A stretch of 64,000 nucleotides of DNA. Origin: Primula veris (Eukaryota > Streptophyta > Magnoliopsida > Ericales > Primulaceae). The position numbers and the translations under genes are program-made. Of the stretch, positions 1 through 12,700 are shown one piece after another; position 1 is the stretch's first letter, and each line of letters begins with the position of its first letter. The notes under the pieces were generated by a model, which was given only the letters and a program-made list of their open reading frames with translations, was not told the DNA's origin and ran no database searches. Location of the stretch: NCBI GenBank assembly GCA_963682055.1, contig OY821745.1:21945342-22009341 (forward strand), read 5' to 3'.

Positions 1-2248
1 TCAATAAAAAGATTAAAATATTGAGGAGTGATAGAGGTAGCGAATATGAAGCGCCGTTCGCACAGATATGTGCGGAAAGTGGCATCATTCATCAAACCAC
101 AGCTCCATACTCCCCGGAGCAAAATGGAGTTGCGGAGCGTAAAAATAGAACCCTCAAGGAAATGATGTATGCGATGTTGATAAGTTCTGGATTACCCCAG
201 AACATGTAGGGGGAAGCATTACTTTCCGCTAACTATGTTTTAAACAAGTTACCACATAATAAACGAGACAAACCACCATACGAATTATGGAAATGTCATC
301 AATCTAGCTATAAGAACCTGAGGGTTTGGAGATGTCTCGCTATGGTCCTAATCTCCGCTCCTAAAATGATGAGAATTGGTCCGAAGACAGTGGACTGCGT
401 GTTCATTGGATATGCACAAAATAGCAGTGTGTATCGGTTTCTCGTACACAAGTCGGAAAATTCCGATGTGCACGTAGATACGATAATTGAAAGCCGAGAG
501 GCTTCTTTCTTTGAGGACATCTTTCCCCGCAGAATGCCAACACCTGTACAGACTCAAGAGTTGAACAGTGATGGAAATGTGGGGGCAAGTGAACCGTCAG
601 AGAAAGAAGAAGAGGAAGAGCCTCGACGAAGCAAAAGGGCGAGGAAGGAAACTCCCTTTGGGCCTGATTTCATAACCTTCATGATAGAAGGTGAACCGAT
701 GACATATCAACAGGCTATGTCAACACCGAATTCCCAATATTGGGAAGAAGCAATAAATAAAGAGATTGAATCGATTATGCAAAACCACACTTGGGAACTG
801 GTGGATCTTCCGCAAGGATGCAAGCCCCTAGGTCACAAGTGGATCTTCAAGAGGAAGTTAAAGGTTGATGGCACGATCGAGAAGTACAAGGCAAGACTTG
901 TAGTCAAAGGCTTCAGGCAAACTGAAGGTGTCAATTATTTCGACACATACGCTCCTGTCTCCAGAAAAACATCGATTCGGATCGTCATTGCTCTCGCGGC
1001 ATTGTTTGATCTGGAAATACATCAAATGGATGTAAAAACGGCTTTTCTAAATGGAGAATTAGAAGAGGAAATTTATATGGAACAAACTGAAGGGTTTGTG
1101 GTTCCCGGGAAAGAGCACATGGTGTGAAAACTTGTAAAGTCTCTGTATGGACTCTCAAACAAGCACCCAAGCAATGGCACGAGAAATTTGATAGAATCAT
1201 GCTATCAAATGGCTTTCGCATAAATGAGTGTGACAAATGTGTCTACATGAAAGGAAGTGAAAAAGACTGTGTAGTAGTCTGCCTTTATGTGGACGACATG
1301 ATTATAATAGGGAGTACTGATAAGATCAACTCCACTAAGAAAATGTTATCGCATCATTTTGATATGAAAGACCTGTGTATAGCTGAAATTATACTTGGTA
1401 TGAAAATCACTAGGACGTCAGAGGGGTATGCCCTGTCGCAAGGTCATTATGTTAGACAAACACTTGACAAATTTGACAGTGGTAGTAAGGCAATGTCAAG
1501 AACTCCAATTGAGTTCAACTGTAGCCTGAAAAAGAATTTCGGCAAAAGTGTGAGACAATTGGAATTCTCTCGGATCATAGGCAGTCTCATGTATGTGATG
1601 AACTGTACTAGACCTGATATAGCCAACTCAGTAAGCAGACTGAGCAGGTATACCAGTAATCCGAATGAGGAGCACTGGAAGGCCATAATAAAGCTTCTCA
1701 TCTATATGAGATATACAGCCGATTATGGGCTGCACTATACAAGATATCCAGCGGTACTGGAAGGGTATTCAGATGCCAACTGGATATCAGACTCCAACAG
1801 CACAAGATCCACGAGTGGATATGTGTTTGTAATGGGAGGTGCTGCCGTGTTTTGGAGATCCTCTAAACAAACTTGCATCGCTAGGTCAACTATGGAATCA
1901 GAATTCATAGCTTTGGATCTGGCGACTGAAGAGGCAGACTGGCTGAGAAGCTTCTTGGAAGTGATTCCAATGTGGCCAAAACCTGTTCCCGCGATAAGTA
2001 TGCATTGCGATAGTCAATCAGCTATTGCGCGGGTTCAGGGCCATATGTATAATGGAAAGTCTCGACATATACGTCGAAGACATAAATCCGTAAGAGAATT
2101 GTTAGCTAATGGTGTTGTATCCTTAGATTTTGTGAGATCAAAGGATAACATTGCGGATCCATTTACAAAGGGCTTGACTCAAGAGAGAGTCGAAGCATCA
2201 TCGAAGGGAATGGGATTGAAGCCCATTAAATTGGTAGCCTCCCCATAG
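1..2248 (+). pseudogene. Decayed Ty1/copia pol (integrase C-part, reverse transcriptase, RNase H)
   Basis: Remnant of a copia polyprotein that enters the window already inside the integrase core. Visible landmarks in order are the integrase motif QNGVAERKNRT (about 118-150), an integrase C-terminal part, the RT start (KWIFKRKLKVDGTIEKYKAR, about 838-895), the RT active site YVDDM (about 1288-1302), and the RNase H region with SDAN and the HIRRRHK and [11 protein letters not shown] stretches up to 2248. It is broken. There is an in-frame TAG at 207-209 where the family has a tryptophan codon, a frame change near 335, a TGA at about 1125, and a 2-nt frame disruption just after it in the segment corresponding to SLYGLKQAP. 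The 5' part lies outside the window. It belongs to the LTR at 2806-4172 on the same strand. The copia assignment is certain; I do not name the lineage. Confidence 0.93.
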
Positions 2249-2805
2249 GCAACCCAACCCAGATTGGATTTACCTGCTGGGTTCAATGGGAAACTGAACT
2301 GTGGGGGAAGCCGAACAAATCACTCGGGAACCTGTAGTTCCCAGCCCAATTTCGCGATGATAGAGTGATAGACCTGTACCATAGTAAGGGTGAGCATGTG
2401 GCTCTTAATGATCAAAGTATCTCGAAGGTCGAGTAAGGTGAGTCAGGACACCTTCTACTTGGAACCACCTATAACGAGTGTGTAAGGCCGGTACCATGTG
2501 ATGAGCATGGGCTAAATCACTAGAGCACTCAGTTGAACGTGCCAAGGCAATCCATGCCAAATATGGACAACAACTAAAGGGCTTAGTATGTGGGTAGAGA
2601 GGACACTGTGCGGGTGTCATTCTGGGATACACAAAGCTTAATGGTTCAAGGCTTTACAGCTACCTAATAGCAATATTCTGGGTGGTACTCCGCTACGGCA
2701 GGTTCAAGGCACGTGCTACCTGACCTTAGGCAGTGACCTTTTGCGATTCTCTTGTTTGCATTTTAGGACATGGGCTTTTAAGCCAATTGCATTCATGTGG
2801 GGGAT
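2249..2805 (+). other. Copia 3' non-coding internal region and polypurine tract
   Basis: Stretch between the end of the RNase H coding region and the 3' LTR of the copia remnant. It holds no sizeable reading frame. A purine run (TGTGGGGGAT, about 2796-2805) directly abuts the LTR and is the expected polypurine tract that primes plus-strand DNA synthesis in this family. Confidence 0.7.
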
Positions 2806-4172
2806 TGTTGGAAAAACCATGTTTAACATGGTAGTTTCCGAATGGTCACGAGACCATCTTTGAGTCAAGATTCCAAGTGACAGTCGTTGTCTTTTAGCAC
2901 CATACTCAAGACGGTTGAGTAGATGGTATGACAAGGTTCATAACGGTATGTCGCATGACCTATTCGGAGAATGGGAGTGAATGGAAATTGGCGTCAAAGA
3001 TTGGGATTGAGAAAGAGGAAAACTCTTAATGTTAGAAAATGGGTTTAATGAGGATAACTCATTGGGAATTGTCCCACATTGAAAAGTGAAGAGCTCCTCC
3101 TTGGGAAAAGAGCTCCTCCTCGGGGAAAGAGCTCCAGCTCGGGAAAAGATCTCTAGCTCGGGGAAAGAGCTCCTCCTCGGGGAATAGAGCTCCTCCTCGG
3201 GGAAGAGCTCCAGCTCGGAAAAAGAGCTCCAGCTTGGCCAACTCCAGCTGGGGAAAAGAACTCCAGCTCGGGAAAATGCGTCTGTTCGGGAAAAGCGTGC
3301 CTGTTCGGGAAAAGCTTCCAGCAAAGCTATAACTGTTGCAATAAATATGAATTCATTGCAAACTTAATACTGCAGTTTTGAATTTCGAAAACTGACAGTA
3401 GTAAAGTGACTTTAATGGCTGAGATACTCAGCCAGTCTATAAATAGGCAGACCCCCCACAGGTCAAAAACACAATATTCTGAAATCAAACACAGGAGCAT
3501 ATATCATCTCTCAAAAATAAGCATTACATTTTTAGTCAGAGAGACCCACCCACCAACAGCTCGACCTTGACTCGTCGCCAGTTTCCGGCGAGTCATCCGA
3601 GATGTTGTACCTTGGGATCGAAGCGCCAAACATAACCGGAAACCTCAAAGGTGGTTAGGAGAATATCGGTTAAGGGCATACTGTTAAACAGTAGCCTCGT
3701 CTATTTATTTTCTGTTTTTTTTATTCCGTCTTTACATTTCTGCAATTTTATATTCTGTACATTTCAATTCTGTAATTTATTTTTCCTGTTTTGTAATTTC
3801 ATTTCAGTCTTTTTTCTTTTTTTGTAATTTCTATTCAGTTCTGTAATTTACTTTCCAGTCCTGTAATTTATTTACAGAAACAGTCCAGCAGTTTAGTAAT
3901 TATACTATTCTTTCTGGCAGTATCTTTTAATTAACAAACAGTCCAGCAGTTTAGTTTTATACTATTCTGTCTGACAGTTTCGTTTAATTACAAACCAGTC
4001 CAGCAGTTTAATAACTTATATTATTCTGTCTGAAATTTTAATTAATTGCATTTACATTCAGCAAGTGTCGGAATTTGTAATAGAGTCACATTCCATTATA
4101 GAAATAAAATTGTTTATTTCTTTTTAGTCCTTGCACTTTTAATTATTGCTTTTACGTACACCAAAACCAACA
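2806..4172 (+). repeat. 3' LTR of copia element (1367 bp)
   Basis: The LTR begins TGTTGG right after a polypurine tract and ends CCAACA at 4167-4172, giving 6-bp inverted ends. A TATA box (TATAAATA, 3438-3445) marks the likely transcription start of the U3/R boundary. The U3 part carries a 19-20-bp minisatellite (listed separately). U5 is rich in T and in 'ctgtaattt'-type runs (about 3700-4130). The 5' partner LTR is outside the window, so the target duplication cannot be tested. A related LTR lies on the opposite strand at about 26221-27274. Confidence 0.85.
3090..3320 (+). repeat. Minisatellite (~19-20 bp unit) in LTR U3
   Basis: About eleven imperfect copies of a unit close to GAGCTCCAGCTCGGGAAAA, with variants GAGCTCCTCCTCGGGGAAA. 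It sits in the U3 part of the copia LTR, upstream of the TATA box, so it could act as an enhancer-type array. Open frames read through it on the minus strand only because the repeat lacks stops; they are not genes. Confidence 0.85.
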
Positions 4173-4967
4173 TATTTTGCTCAAACTATGTTGGATGATA
4201 TTTATTATTTCGATTTCTATTTGTCATATTGTCAAAATGGGTTTTTCCTAGATATATAAGTTTAAATTTTGATTGATATAACATTTACTTTTCATAATTT
4301 TATTTTTGTGAAATGGGGGCATCGATTTTGCTGTGAATTGTGGGTATAACCGTATGATTTGGGAAAGTGAAAAAGGGCGAAAAGGGTTTTATATGGTGTG
4401 TTTGGGCTTATGTTGCATTATTTTATGTTTTACTAGTATAAGTTTTAATTAATTCTAAGTAATGGATCTCACCCAACGGACAAAATCATTTTATTTTATG
4501 CTCTAATAGAAAAAATAATCGGAGCCACCTCGTATCCTCTCCTTCTTTCTTCATCTAGACTCTGAGAAGTAGGGATGAAATTTTATACCCAGGCGTATTA
4601 ACCAACCGTAATTATCACTCATACCGTATCGTTTATACCGTATTTGCGGTAGTACTATACTTGTGCTACGGTCATTGTTTCACACAAATTTTCACCAAGT
4701 GCTGAAGATAGGAAAAATGAATGCAAAACAAAGTAAATTTATTTATCAATTAATTTGCGGGTACAATCTCTGATAATTTCTAAAATAAAATATAGAAATA
4801 AAAGTCATATGATTCTCCTATTCGAACAATTTGTGATGGCTCGAAATGTTGTTGTAGACTCTCTGATGAATTTGTTTGAGTTTGTTGAACTTGAGTAAAA
4901 TTCTTCGACTTTGATGAAGAACTTTGTACTTTTATTGATTTCGTTGATGATCTTGACGCTCCTTAGA

Positions 4968-5360
4968 TTTGGGGAAGAACTTGAAGATTTTGATCTAGAG
5001 AAACTTGTTTTTTCTTCTATGTAGTCGTTCCTGAAGATCGAATGCCGGTTTGTTGTAGATTTCTTGGGTGGAGTTCTTCAGATTTGTTGAAGAACTTTGA
5101 AGACTTTGATTTGCAGAAATGTCTTGCTTATTGCTTGTAGTCGTTCCTGAAGATCGAAGGCAGATTTGTTGTAGAAGTTCTTCAGATTTGGGGAAGAATT
5201 TTGAAGACTTTGATTTGTAGAAGCGTATTGCTTATTACTTGTAGTCGTTCCTGAAGATCGAAGGCAGCTTTGTTGTAGAAGTTCTTCAGATTTGGGGAAG
5301 AACTTGAAGATTTTGATCCGTATAAATGTCAAGTTTATTGCAGATTTGTTGCAGACTTTG
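4968..5360 (-). repeat. Tandem repeat, ~105-115 bp period, about 3.7 copies
   Basis: Successive copies begin at about 4968, 5081, 5187 and 5290 with TTTGGGGAAGAACTTTGAAG-like sequence. They share a core that includes GTAGTCGTTCCTGAAGATCG. On the minus strand the array lies downstream of a TATA-like motif (TATAAATAGAGCGG, about 5552-5566). The array and that motif together resemble the transcribed leader of an LTR-type promoter, but no LTR ends were found. Minus-strand open frames across it are by-products of the repeat. Confidence 0.7.
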
Positions 5361-5551
5361 AATGCGTTCGTTGAGGCTGGAGTGTGCAAAGCTTCCCCTA
5401 AGAGTTGATCCCCCTGACGTTTGTGGAGTAAAAAAGTTGAATTCCTGGCGGCCGTTGAGGAGCGGAGTTGATTTCCTAGCGGCTGTGGAGGAGTTTATTT
5501 CTCTAGGCTTCAAGACTTTTTTTATTGTGAAAGTAATGGTACCCCCACCGC

Positions 5552-5566
5552 TCTATTTATATCTTT
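5552..5566 (-). promoter_or_regulatory. TATA-like motif upstream of the tandem repeat
   Basis: The minus strand reads GATATAAATAGAGCGG followed by GTGGGGGTACC. The shape is that of a plant core promoter pointing into the tandem repeat at 4968-5360. Nothing downstream is a recognisable gene, so this is more likely part of a decayed retroelement promoter. Confidence 0.3.
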
Positions 5567-6289
5567 TGAGATGAGCTTTTATTTGCAAGACCACCTCCTT
5601 AAGTTTGTGTACATTATCTTAAAGATCTCATGACTTATGTAAATGAATTAAACTTGTATTTATGTTTGAAAGCATCACTAATGAGTACTATAATTTTAGT
5701 ATCTCATTGTTTATACCATATTTAACGGTTTTTTTAAAAAAATACATTTATTTTATATAAATTATCATCATAGATTTTATAAGATGATAAAATATAATTT
5801 CTTTTTCGATTTTAAATTACTAATAACAAGTCTATTCTCAAACTGAGAAATTAGTAATTAATTGATATTTGATTTGAATGACACGTGTCACATTTTTAGT
5901 GTACGTAAAATTTGCATATCAACAGTCATACCGTACCGTTCATGTGAAGCGGTACGGTAACAATATAAAATTTTGAATAACATGGTAATATACCATTGTA
6001 CCGATCATACGAAACATATATAATTAATTAATTATATTATATTTTGTAAACTATTCATGAAGGCTTAACAACTTGAATATTTATATTATTGTGGTTTTGT
6101 TTAAAAATGTTTAGTTGACATAATGTTTTGTCAAATGTTATTTGTTTTAAAATACCATTTTCGCATTTTCAATGATTTCATTTTAACGTAACACTTGTAA
6201 ATGTTTAAGTGTAAAGATTAGGAAATGCAAGTTTTATTCTCATTTTTTTTACCGTGATGTAATATATAAATACATATTATCTGCCATTT

Positions 6290-6569
6290 CTATTGATTCA
6301 TGCGGATTGGATCAAAAAATATTCTTGAATGAGCTATTCAACTTCATGGATGAATCGAAAAAGACATTTTTATTGGCTCTACCTCCTATTTTTTATGAAT
6401 AGAATGAATCTTTTTATCGAATGATAAAAGAAAAGGGCCCGCATCTCCTGCGGGAATGGTTTGGAAGATTCAAAACCAAATAGAGTGGTATTTGCTAGCA
6501 ACAACAGAACGGAGGCAGTCAATCAATATAGATTGATCGTAAATCTGATTGAAATCTAATATCGCACCT
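6290..6569 (+). pseudogene. ycf2: Nuclear copy of a plastid ycf2 fragment (NUPT)
   Basis: About 280 bases match what I recognise as the plastid ycf2 gene. Read in the + frame it gives recognisable short stretches such as [10 protein letters not shown] and later FASNN-like sequence followed by VNQYRLI. It is interrupted by stop codons (for example TAG in the segment after PPIFYE) and by small indels. ycf2 is a large plastid gene that should not exist as a working copy in nuclear DNA of this kind. The fragment is surrounded by AT-rich transposon sequence, so it is best read as an old plastid-to-nucleus transfer that later landed in, or was captured by, the hAT-like block. It could not make a product. 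Confidence 0.85.
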
Positions 6570-6789
6570 AATTATATATTACATGAGTAAAAAACTTGCA
6601 ATGCGTTGTTATTTAGAAAGCAATTGATGAGTATAACACGTTTGAGTTTTCATGATTAATTTTTGTTGATTGTAAAATATTATTAATTATAGATGGTTTT
6701 ATCCTAATTTTTTTACGTCATATTTTATGTTGCTAATGTACCGTAACATACCATACCATTACTGTACCCAGGGATGACACACCACTATT

Positions 6790-7620
6790 GACCAGGGGTT
6801 GTTACGGCAACCCCACAATTTAGAAAACTATTTTTTTTTTATTAATGTTTTTCATAATAATTTATATATACGGTATTCTAGCAACCACTCAAATATTTTT
6901 TTTGGCAACCCCTTCCAAAATTATATATTGTTAGTGCAATAACATAACATAATTTTGTATATGATGATAATATATAAGTAATACTTAAAAAATTAACATA
7001 TCCAAGTGATTATAAAAGACAGTTTACAACAACTTATCATGTTGACACGTAACACACATGTTTAAAAAAATTAAACAAAAATAATAATTAGAGTAAGAGT
7101 GAGTGCAAACAAAATTTATAAAATAATTTTTGATGATTTGTATTTTAATTGAAATGAATATACTGAAATTGTATAATAAATATTTAATTGTTTGTATATA
7201 TCTATTATTTAATATACGTTTGGTTTTTTCAGTTTTTTTTAATATTTTTTTTACCTTCCTTTCTTAATTTTTTACTTGTTATAACTTGATTTCTTAAATT
7301 TAACTTTTAAATCTTTTGGGTTTCTATTTTATTTATTTTTTAGTTAATTTTGAAACGCTGAAACTTTCGACACATGACTGCCATGACATTACTGTTGTGG
7401 TTTTTTTTGGAATTTTGAAAAGAAAGTCGAAATCGAGCGAAAAAGAAAAAAAAGAGAAATCAAATACATTTTAATCAAGAAACCAAGGTAAAAAAAAATG
7501 AAGAAAAGATGGTAAAAAAAGTTTAAAAAAATCCGTCTTTTCCGTGTTTATATTTTGAAAAATATTATGCGTTTTTATTAATTTTGGCAACCCTATACAT
7601 TTTGTTCTGGTTCCGCCACT
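6790..7620. repeat. Decayed repeat nested in the hAT-like block
   Basis: Starts near CAGGGGTTGTTACGGCAACCCC and ends near GGTTCCGCCACTG. The right end reads, on the minus strand, CAGTGGCGGAACCAG, a terminal word common in plant DNA transposons and retroelements. The words GGCAACCCC and GGCAACCC recur at 6800, 6905 and 7586. No coding capacity, and no clear target duplication. Confidence 0.35.
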
Positions 7621-7765
7621 GACTGTACCGAATGTATGGTATACCGAACGTGTGGTATGGTAATGATACATAGAAAACTCATATCATACATGTATGGTAC
7701 GATAAAAATATAATCAAAATACTAACGGTATTGTATCAAGCTCCACTCCTATCCCTACTGACAAG

Positions 7766-9468
7766 TACTTTCTACTATAAAACTTCCAAATGATCCCTTT
7801 TGTCTCGATTGAAACAGCTATAGTATTCACCTTCAGATAAGATAGTGGACAGAACTCTTTTACTCCTTATTGTAGGACATATCATTTTAACATAGTCATA
7901 TGGTAAATCTTTTTCATTGGTAGCTTAAAATTATTTATAAAAATACAATGATCTAATTTGTTTTTTTGCCTAGTAATTAAAACTAGAACGAGACCAAAGT
8001 ATAAAATAATATCATTAAAAAAAAACTTGGGTTCCATATTGAATTGCCCCGATTGCCCACACCTGGTTATTGAATTCATCTTTTTGCTGGACTTTTTGAT
8101 ATTTGAATTTTTAGATTTTAAAAATCAGATTTTTTTGAATTCTGGAATTTTGGATTGTTTGGACTAAAAGTCTGGATTTTAAGAATAAAAAAATACTAGT
8201 AACCAAACACCTGTTAAAAAATCTGGATTTTCAAAATTTAAAATTCCAAAAATCATCCAAAAAAATCTGATACCAAACACACCCTAAATTGTATTTTTTT
8301 AACTCTCATTTTTCCCCCTTTTGAAACATTTATGTGGAAGTCTAAAATAATATTAAAAAAACAAATAACAGAGAAATCAATAAAAGCATACATGAGTAGG
8401 TGATGGGAAAATTAAAATAACGGGCTAACTTAAAAAGAGTATTTAAAGTTAACAAATTGTGCATTTCGCGTGCCTTCGTGTGGAGCAGCGTCTGATTTTT
8501 AGATTTTAGATTTTAAAACTCATTAGTTGTTTGGATAGTCTGGTTATTTCGTTTTTAAAAAAACAGATTTTAAAGGCTAAGAAAGCAAACAAAAAAACTG
8601 GATTTTCGTTGGTTTTTTTAAACAGTTTTTGTGAATCTGATTTCTAATCAAATAATTTGTTGCCAAATAGACCCTTCACGATTTCTTTAAAGATTATGCA
8701 CAAAGCTATGTTTTTCATTAAGTGATCTTTAGAGTTTTTTAATCAAGTGTCTAAGTGATCAATTAATGAAGTTTTTTGTCCATCTAACTATGTCTTGACT
8801 ATTTCTATTTGGGAAGACATATTGTATGAGAAGAGGCGTCTTGTGTTATATAAATAGTTCCAGATTGATAAATGTGGCAAATGTGGCACTAGAACCATGA
8901 TCATACTATTAAAGATGTGGGATTCCAAATAAATGTGTTTTGTTTGTGATGCCACACATGTCAATTGACACTCGATATGTTTTGAGTGGTGCATTAGAGT
9001 AGCACCACTGCCGCTCCGGATTGTCTTTCACGAGGCAGAGAGTGAGGAGAAACGTTGGCTGCTTCGTCACAACAGTCTAGGTTCATTTAAAAAAAAACTT
9101 TAATTCATAAAAATAGCTTTCCATACTCTTGACAAAAATAATACCCTTTCCTATCGAACACCGTTTCTAAAAAAAACGTTTATTTCGATTTCACTAACCT
9201 ATTCCAATTTTGCGCGAATCGATCACTCTTCATATCAGGCACACTTTCAAACCAAACTCATTCACAACCCATCAAACCAAACAGTTGCACAGTTGCGTGC
9301 ACTACAGTATCTTTCCTGACCACATGGTTAACCAAAGCTGATGCAGTGATGCTACTGATGGAGTGAATTTAATTAAACTATAAATTTAGAATAGAATAAA
9401 AGAAGCTTAAACTTGAACATTGTATAAGATAATCCGACAATGAGATAATTCTAACGAGTATTATATTT
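7766..9468. other. AT-rich gene-poor stretch with MITE-like debris
   Basis: No supportable gene. Around 8050-8290 and 8490-8680 the sequence is built of gattttaga/aatctgg words and ends in ACCAAACACACCCTA, the sort of terminus seen in hAT or Harbinger-type MITEs. Boundaries are not definable by eye. The short open frames here are AT-rich noise. Confidence 0.4.
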
Positions 9469-9765
9469 TTATGAAAAGACCACCCAGAATGGTACAAAGC
9501 ATTCGTCATTAATACTAAAAGAAAAAGGTTCTCTTATGAGCAACACTACACCATCAGATACAGAGATCAAAAGTGAGCATCTCAGAGGTTCATTATGTAT
9601 CTGACCCATAGAAACCAGAAGGTATACATACACCTTCCAAGAAAGAAGAAGGAACAATCAGGAGAAAACGAGAGCAAGAAGGCTATGCCGAGGGTCATTG
9701 TATTGTGGACTGCTTTATATAAGTATATCAATGGATTGTGTAATAACTATATCACACTCATCTTA
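9469..9765 (-). other. Probable 3' untranslated region of the MATE gene
   Basis: Directly downstream of the TGA at 9768-9766 on the minus strand. It holds no other gene. No canonical AATAAA is obvious within the first 150 nt, so the transcript end is not placed. Confidence 0.4.
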
Positions 9766-12700
9766 TCATAACCATGTTTGAACCCTGAGATAACGCCATG
9801 GTCCAGTACCGCTTGCCATCCTGTGAATTATACATACGACAAGTCAAAATTTACTGTAACAAGAATTACTACATGCAATGAATGTCGAATATTATATATG
9901 GCCTTTTTTACTATATCCTTCTAGAGTTGTGCTTTAACATAAATTGATAAACACCTAGCTGTTGGTGATGAAATCAGAAACTTTTAGGAGATACATATTC
10001 TAGCCTGTGAGAAAGAAAACTACCTCCAGATTCCGGCAACCGCACGAAGAGCCATGTAAATTGTCAAAGCAATCCATATACCCATAAAACCGTAGCTTGT
10101 AGACAGAAGAAATACCGATGCAATGCTCACTCCAGCTACCAGTACCTGATTTTAAAATAAGAAAATAAAGACCAGTATTAAAATGGAATTTATTTCTATT
10201 CTTTCTATGGATACGACAGGTGGACTAATAAACATACCATGGAGTAGGCAGAATATGCAAAATCAGAGGCTCCAAAATTGATTCCATCAAATACAAAGGC
10301 CAATGAATTGATAGGTTGTGTAATCGCAATAAACTAAAGCCAGTAGAAAAACAACATTATTATCAGTTATGTCAGTGGAGTAACATTGTAGTAAACAAAA
10401 CTGATAGTGTGATGGGAAAACAATTAATTTCTTTTCTAATTCTTTCAGGAAGTAGATAGAAGGGTACCGGAATGCCAACACCCATGAGGGCTACAACACT
10501 TTTGTCGTTTGTAAAAATTCCAGACCCAAAATGCATCCCTAGTCCAACAAATGCTGCAAGCCCAAGGCCCATCATAAAACACATCTACAAAATAGAATCA
10601 GCCAAAGTTATAAAGCCAGACAATGAGAGGAACAAAGCATATGGTCATCGATGAGTTCCAACACTGGTTTATAATTAAAAAAGTTTAGAATGACCTAAAT
10701 ACCGATATAAGATGAAATATAAAGTTCTGAACGGTGCTATAATTGGCACATTTACCTGTAATACACGAGCAGCTGCAGCTGTTGCTTTTTCGTAGTCCTT
10801 CTCAGCAAATGCACAAGCAAGGAGAGCCTGGAGAAGACAACATAAATCACACCATATCCATATTATGCTAATGATGATGAATTCATTAAAAAATGCGGCT
10901 TAAAGCGCTTTTACTTAGATTGGTGAAAAGTTTGTAGTGAAAAATGCGAAAAGCACAAGAAAGGCAAAGAAACACACTTCACATTGCAAAAAGAGTAAGC
11001 TGCAGATATATTTTTGTGTTCTTGAAATAAAGTTTCTTTTTTATATATATTCCTTTCATATTCTGTAAATTCTTTCCATATTCTGTACGTTGATCGTATT
11101 GGGTTATGTGCTTTTTATTTATAGTGTAAAATTTGGAAAATATGAAACAGCGTGGAGTTTTAGATTTGTTGTTGATATAATCCGCGCCTGTTTAATTTAT
11201 GTTAAGCTTACCCTTTCCACATTGTACTTTACGTTTTAATGGAAGTTTTGAAAATACGATTTTAACACACTTTCGTGTTTTCAAACATTGATGATGACAT
11301 ACTTATTGAAGGATGTTACCATTCTGTTGTGTTGTTATTAGTACAATTTTAGCAATAATTGGCACATGAAATTGTTTTCTAATAGTACTGATTAGTGATT
11401 ACTGAAGGTTAAGACGATTGATTTTCTTTCTAGTAAGATTTTGCGAGCAAAATTGGCCCTATCAGCTCTAGTGAACTAAGAAATGAGAAAACGTAACATC
11501 TTTTAGTGGAAAGGATTTTAACAACTGCTTGATTATATACATGCCTAAGGCTTTCAGGTTGATAGTTCAAAGTTCACTCTAATTGCCTGTGTGCAAGAAA
11601 ATATGTATCTATCTACACACACAAACACGCATACATATCGTTCATATAAATTTATATATATATACAGATAGATAAATAGATAGATACATACCTGTCCAGC
11701 AACAGCCAAGCCATCAGCAAGGAGGGATGAGGCCATCCAGACCTGTAAACACACCTGAAAGGCAGCCATAGATATGGATCCCAGTCTCGCAGCCAGTGAT
11801 GCCGACAAGGTAACACAAAATGTAACCGCAATTACCCTTGCTAATAGTAAGCTCCCTGACCGAAAATTGAAATAATACAACAAAAACCTATCAATTAGTA
11901 ACGATACTCACATAATAATCAAACTCCACTTCTAAAAACAAAGATAAAGTTCTACAAGAGAGGAAGAGGTTGAAGGTAATGTACCACTTTTAAGGAACCG
12001 TTTCAGCTGCAAATACAAAGCTGTAGGGCTTGGAGGTAAGAGATCAACTTCTCTCATTAATTTAAACATCAGGATCACTGTTATTAAATATCTGTAAGGA
12101 AAAGAATAACAAAAAATAATTATAGTCAAAGGAAAGGAATAAAAGACTATGATATGTATAAATTTGCAGTAATCTTATTCAAACGAGCGACTTACTGGGA
12201 GAGAACATGTGCAATGGCTGCACCTCTTACTCCTAAGCGACAAACAAAGATGAGAATTGGGTCCAGAATTATGTTCATCAAGTCTCCAGCGACTACATTA
12301 AATGGATACACATGTTATAACATTAGTACTACTCAGAAAGTGCATTATGAGGGAAAGCATTAGATAATAAATTCCAAAAAAGTACTTCTCGCTTTCTCAA
12401 AGTCCGAGTCAACTGCAGATAATTATATTTTCTCATTGGGGCCTGAATATTAAGTTACACAATTGGGAAATGAAAGTCAATGTCATGCTTTTAAAGGTCG
12501 GTCTACTAGAGTTTGAAGGTCAAGGCTTAATTTTCACTGTCTAGTGAAAAAAACTGAGGAAATCTCAATGTCAAGATGATATAAATTTTGATCCAGCACA
12601 TGCTGTATACCTGTAGCATATAAAGGAGTCATGGTGTCCTTAAATCCTCTGAATATCCCTTGCATAGCTAGAGAGAGGAGAACAGCAGGTGCACCAAATG

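Larger units (their letters stand above)
4570..7757. mobile_element. Large hAT-like non-autonomous block (3.2 kb)
   Basis: The ends are TAGGGAT (4570) and its inverse ATCCCTA (to 7757). They are flanked by an imperfect 8-bp repeat, CTGAGAAG (4562-4569) and CTGACAAG (7758-7765), which fits the 8-bp duplication of hAT transposons. Both ends and two internal sites (about 5925-6010 and 6735-6775) are rich in ACCGTAC / GGTATGGTA words, as in many plant hAT relatives. No transposase frame is present. The interior is composite: a ~105-bp tandem repeat, a plastid ycf2 fragment and another decayed repeat (about 6790-7620). The short ends and one mismatch in the flanking repeat make the call provisional. 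Confidence 0.5.

Noticed and set aside
2938..3324. Minus-strand 128-residue open frame rich in Phe/Ser/Glu/Leu
   Set aside because: It is a translation of the 19-20-bp LTR minisatellite, in the antisense direction to the element.
5078..5513. Two overlapping minus-strand frames of 75-103 residues
   Set aside because: They arise from the ~105-bp tandem repeat, which happens to lack stops. No known domain.
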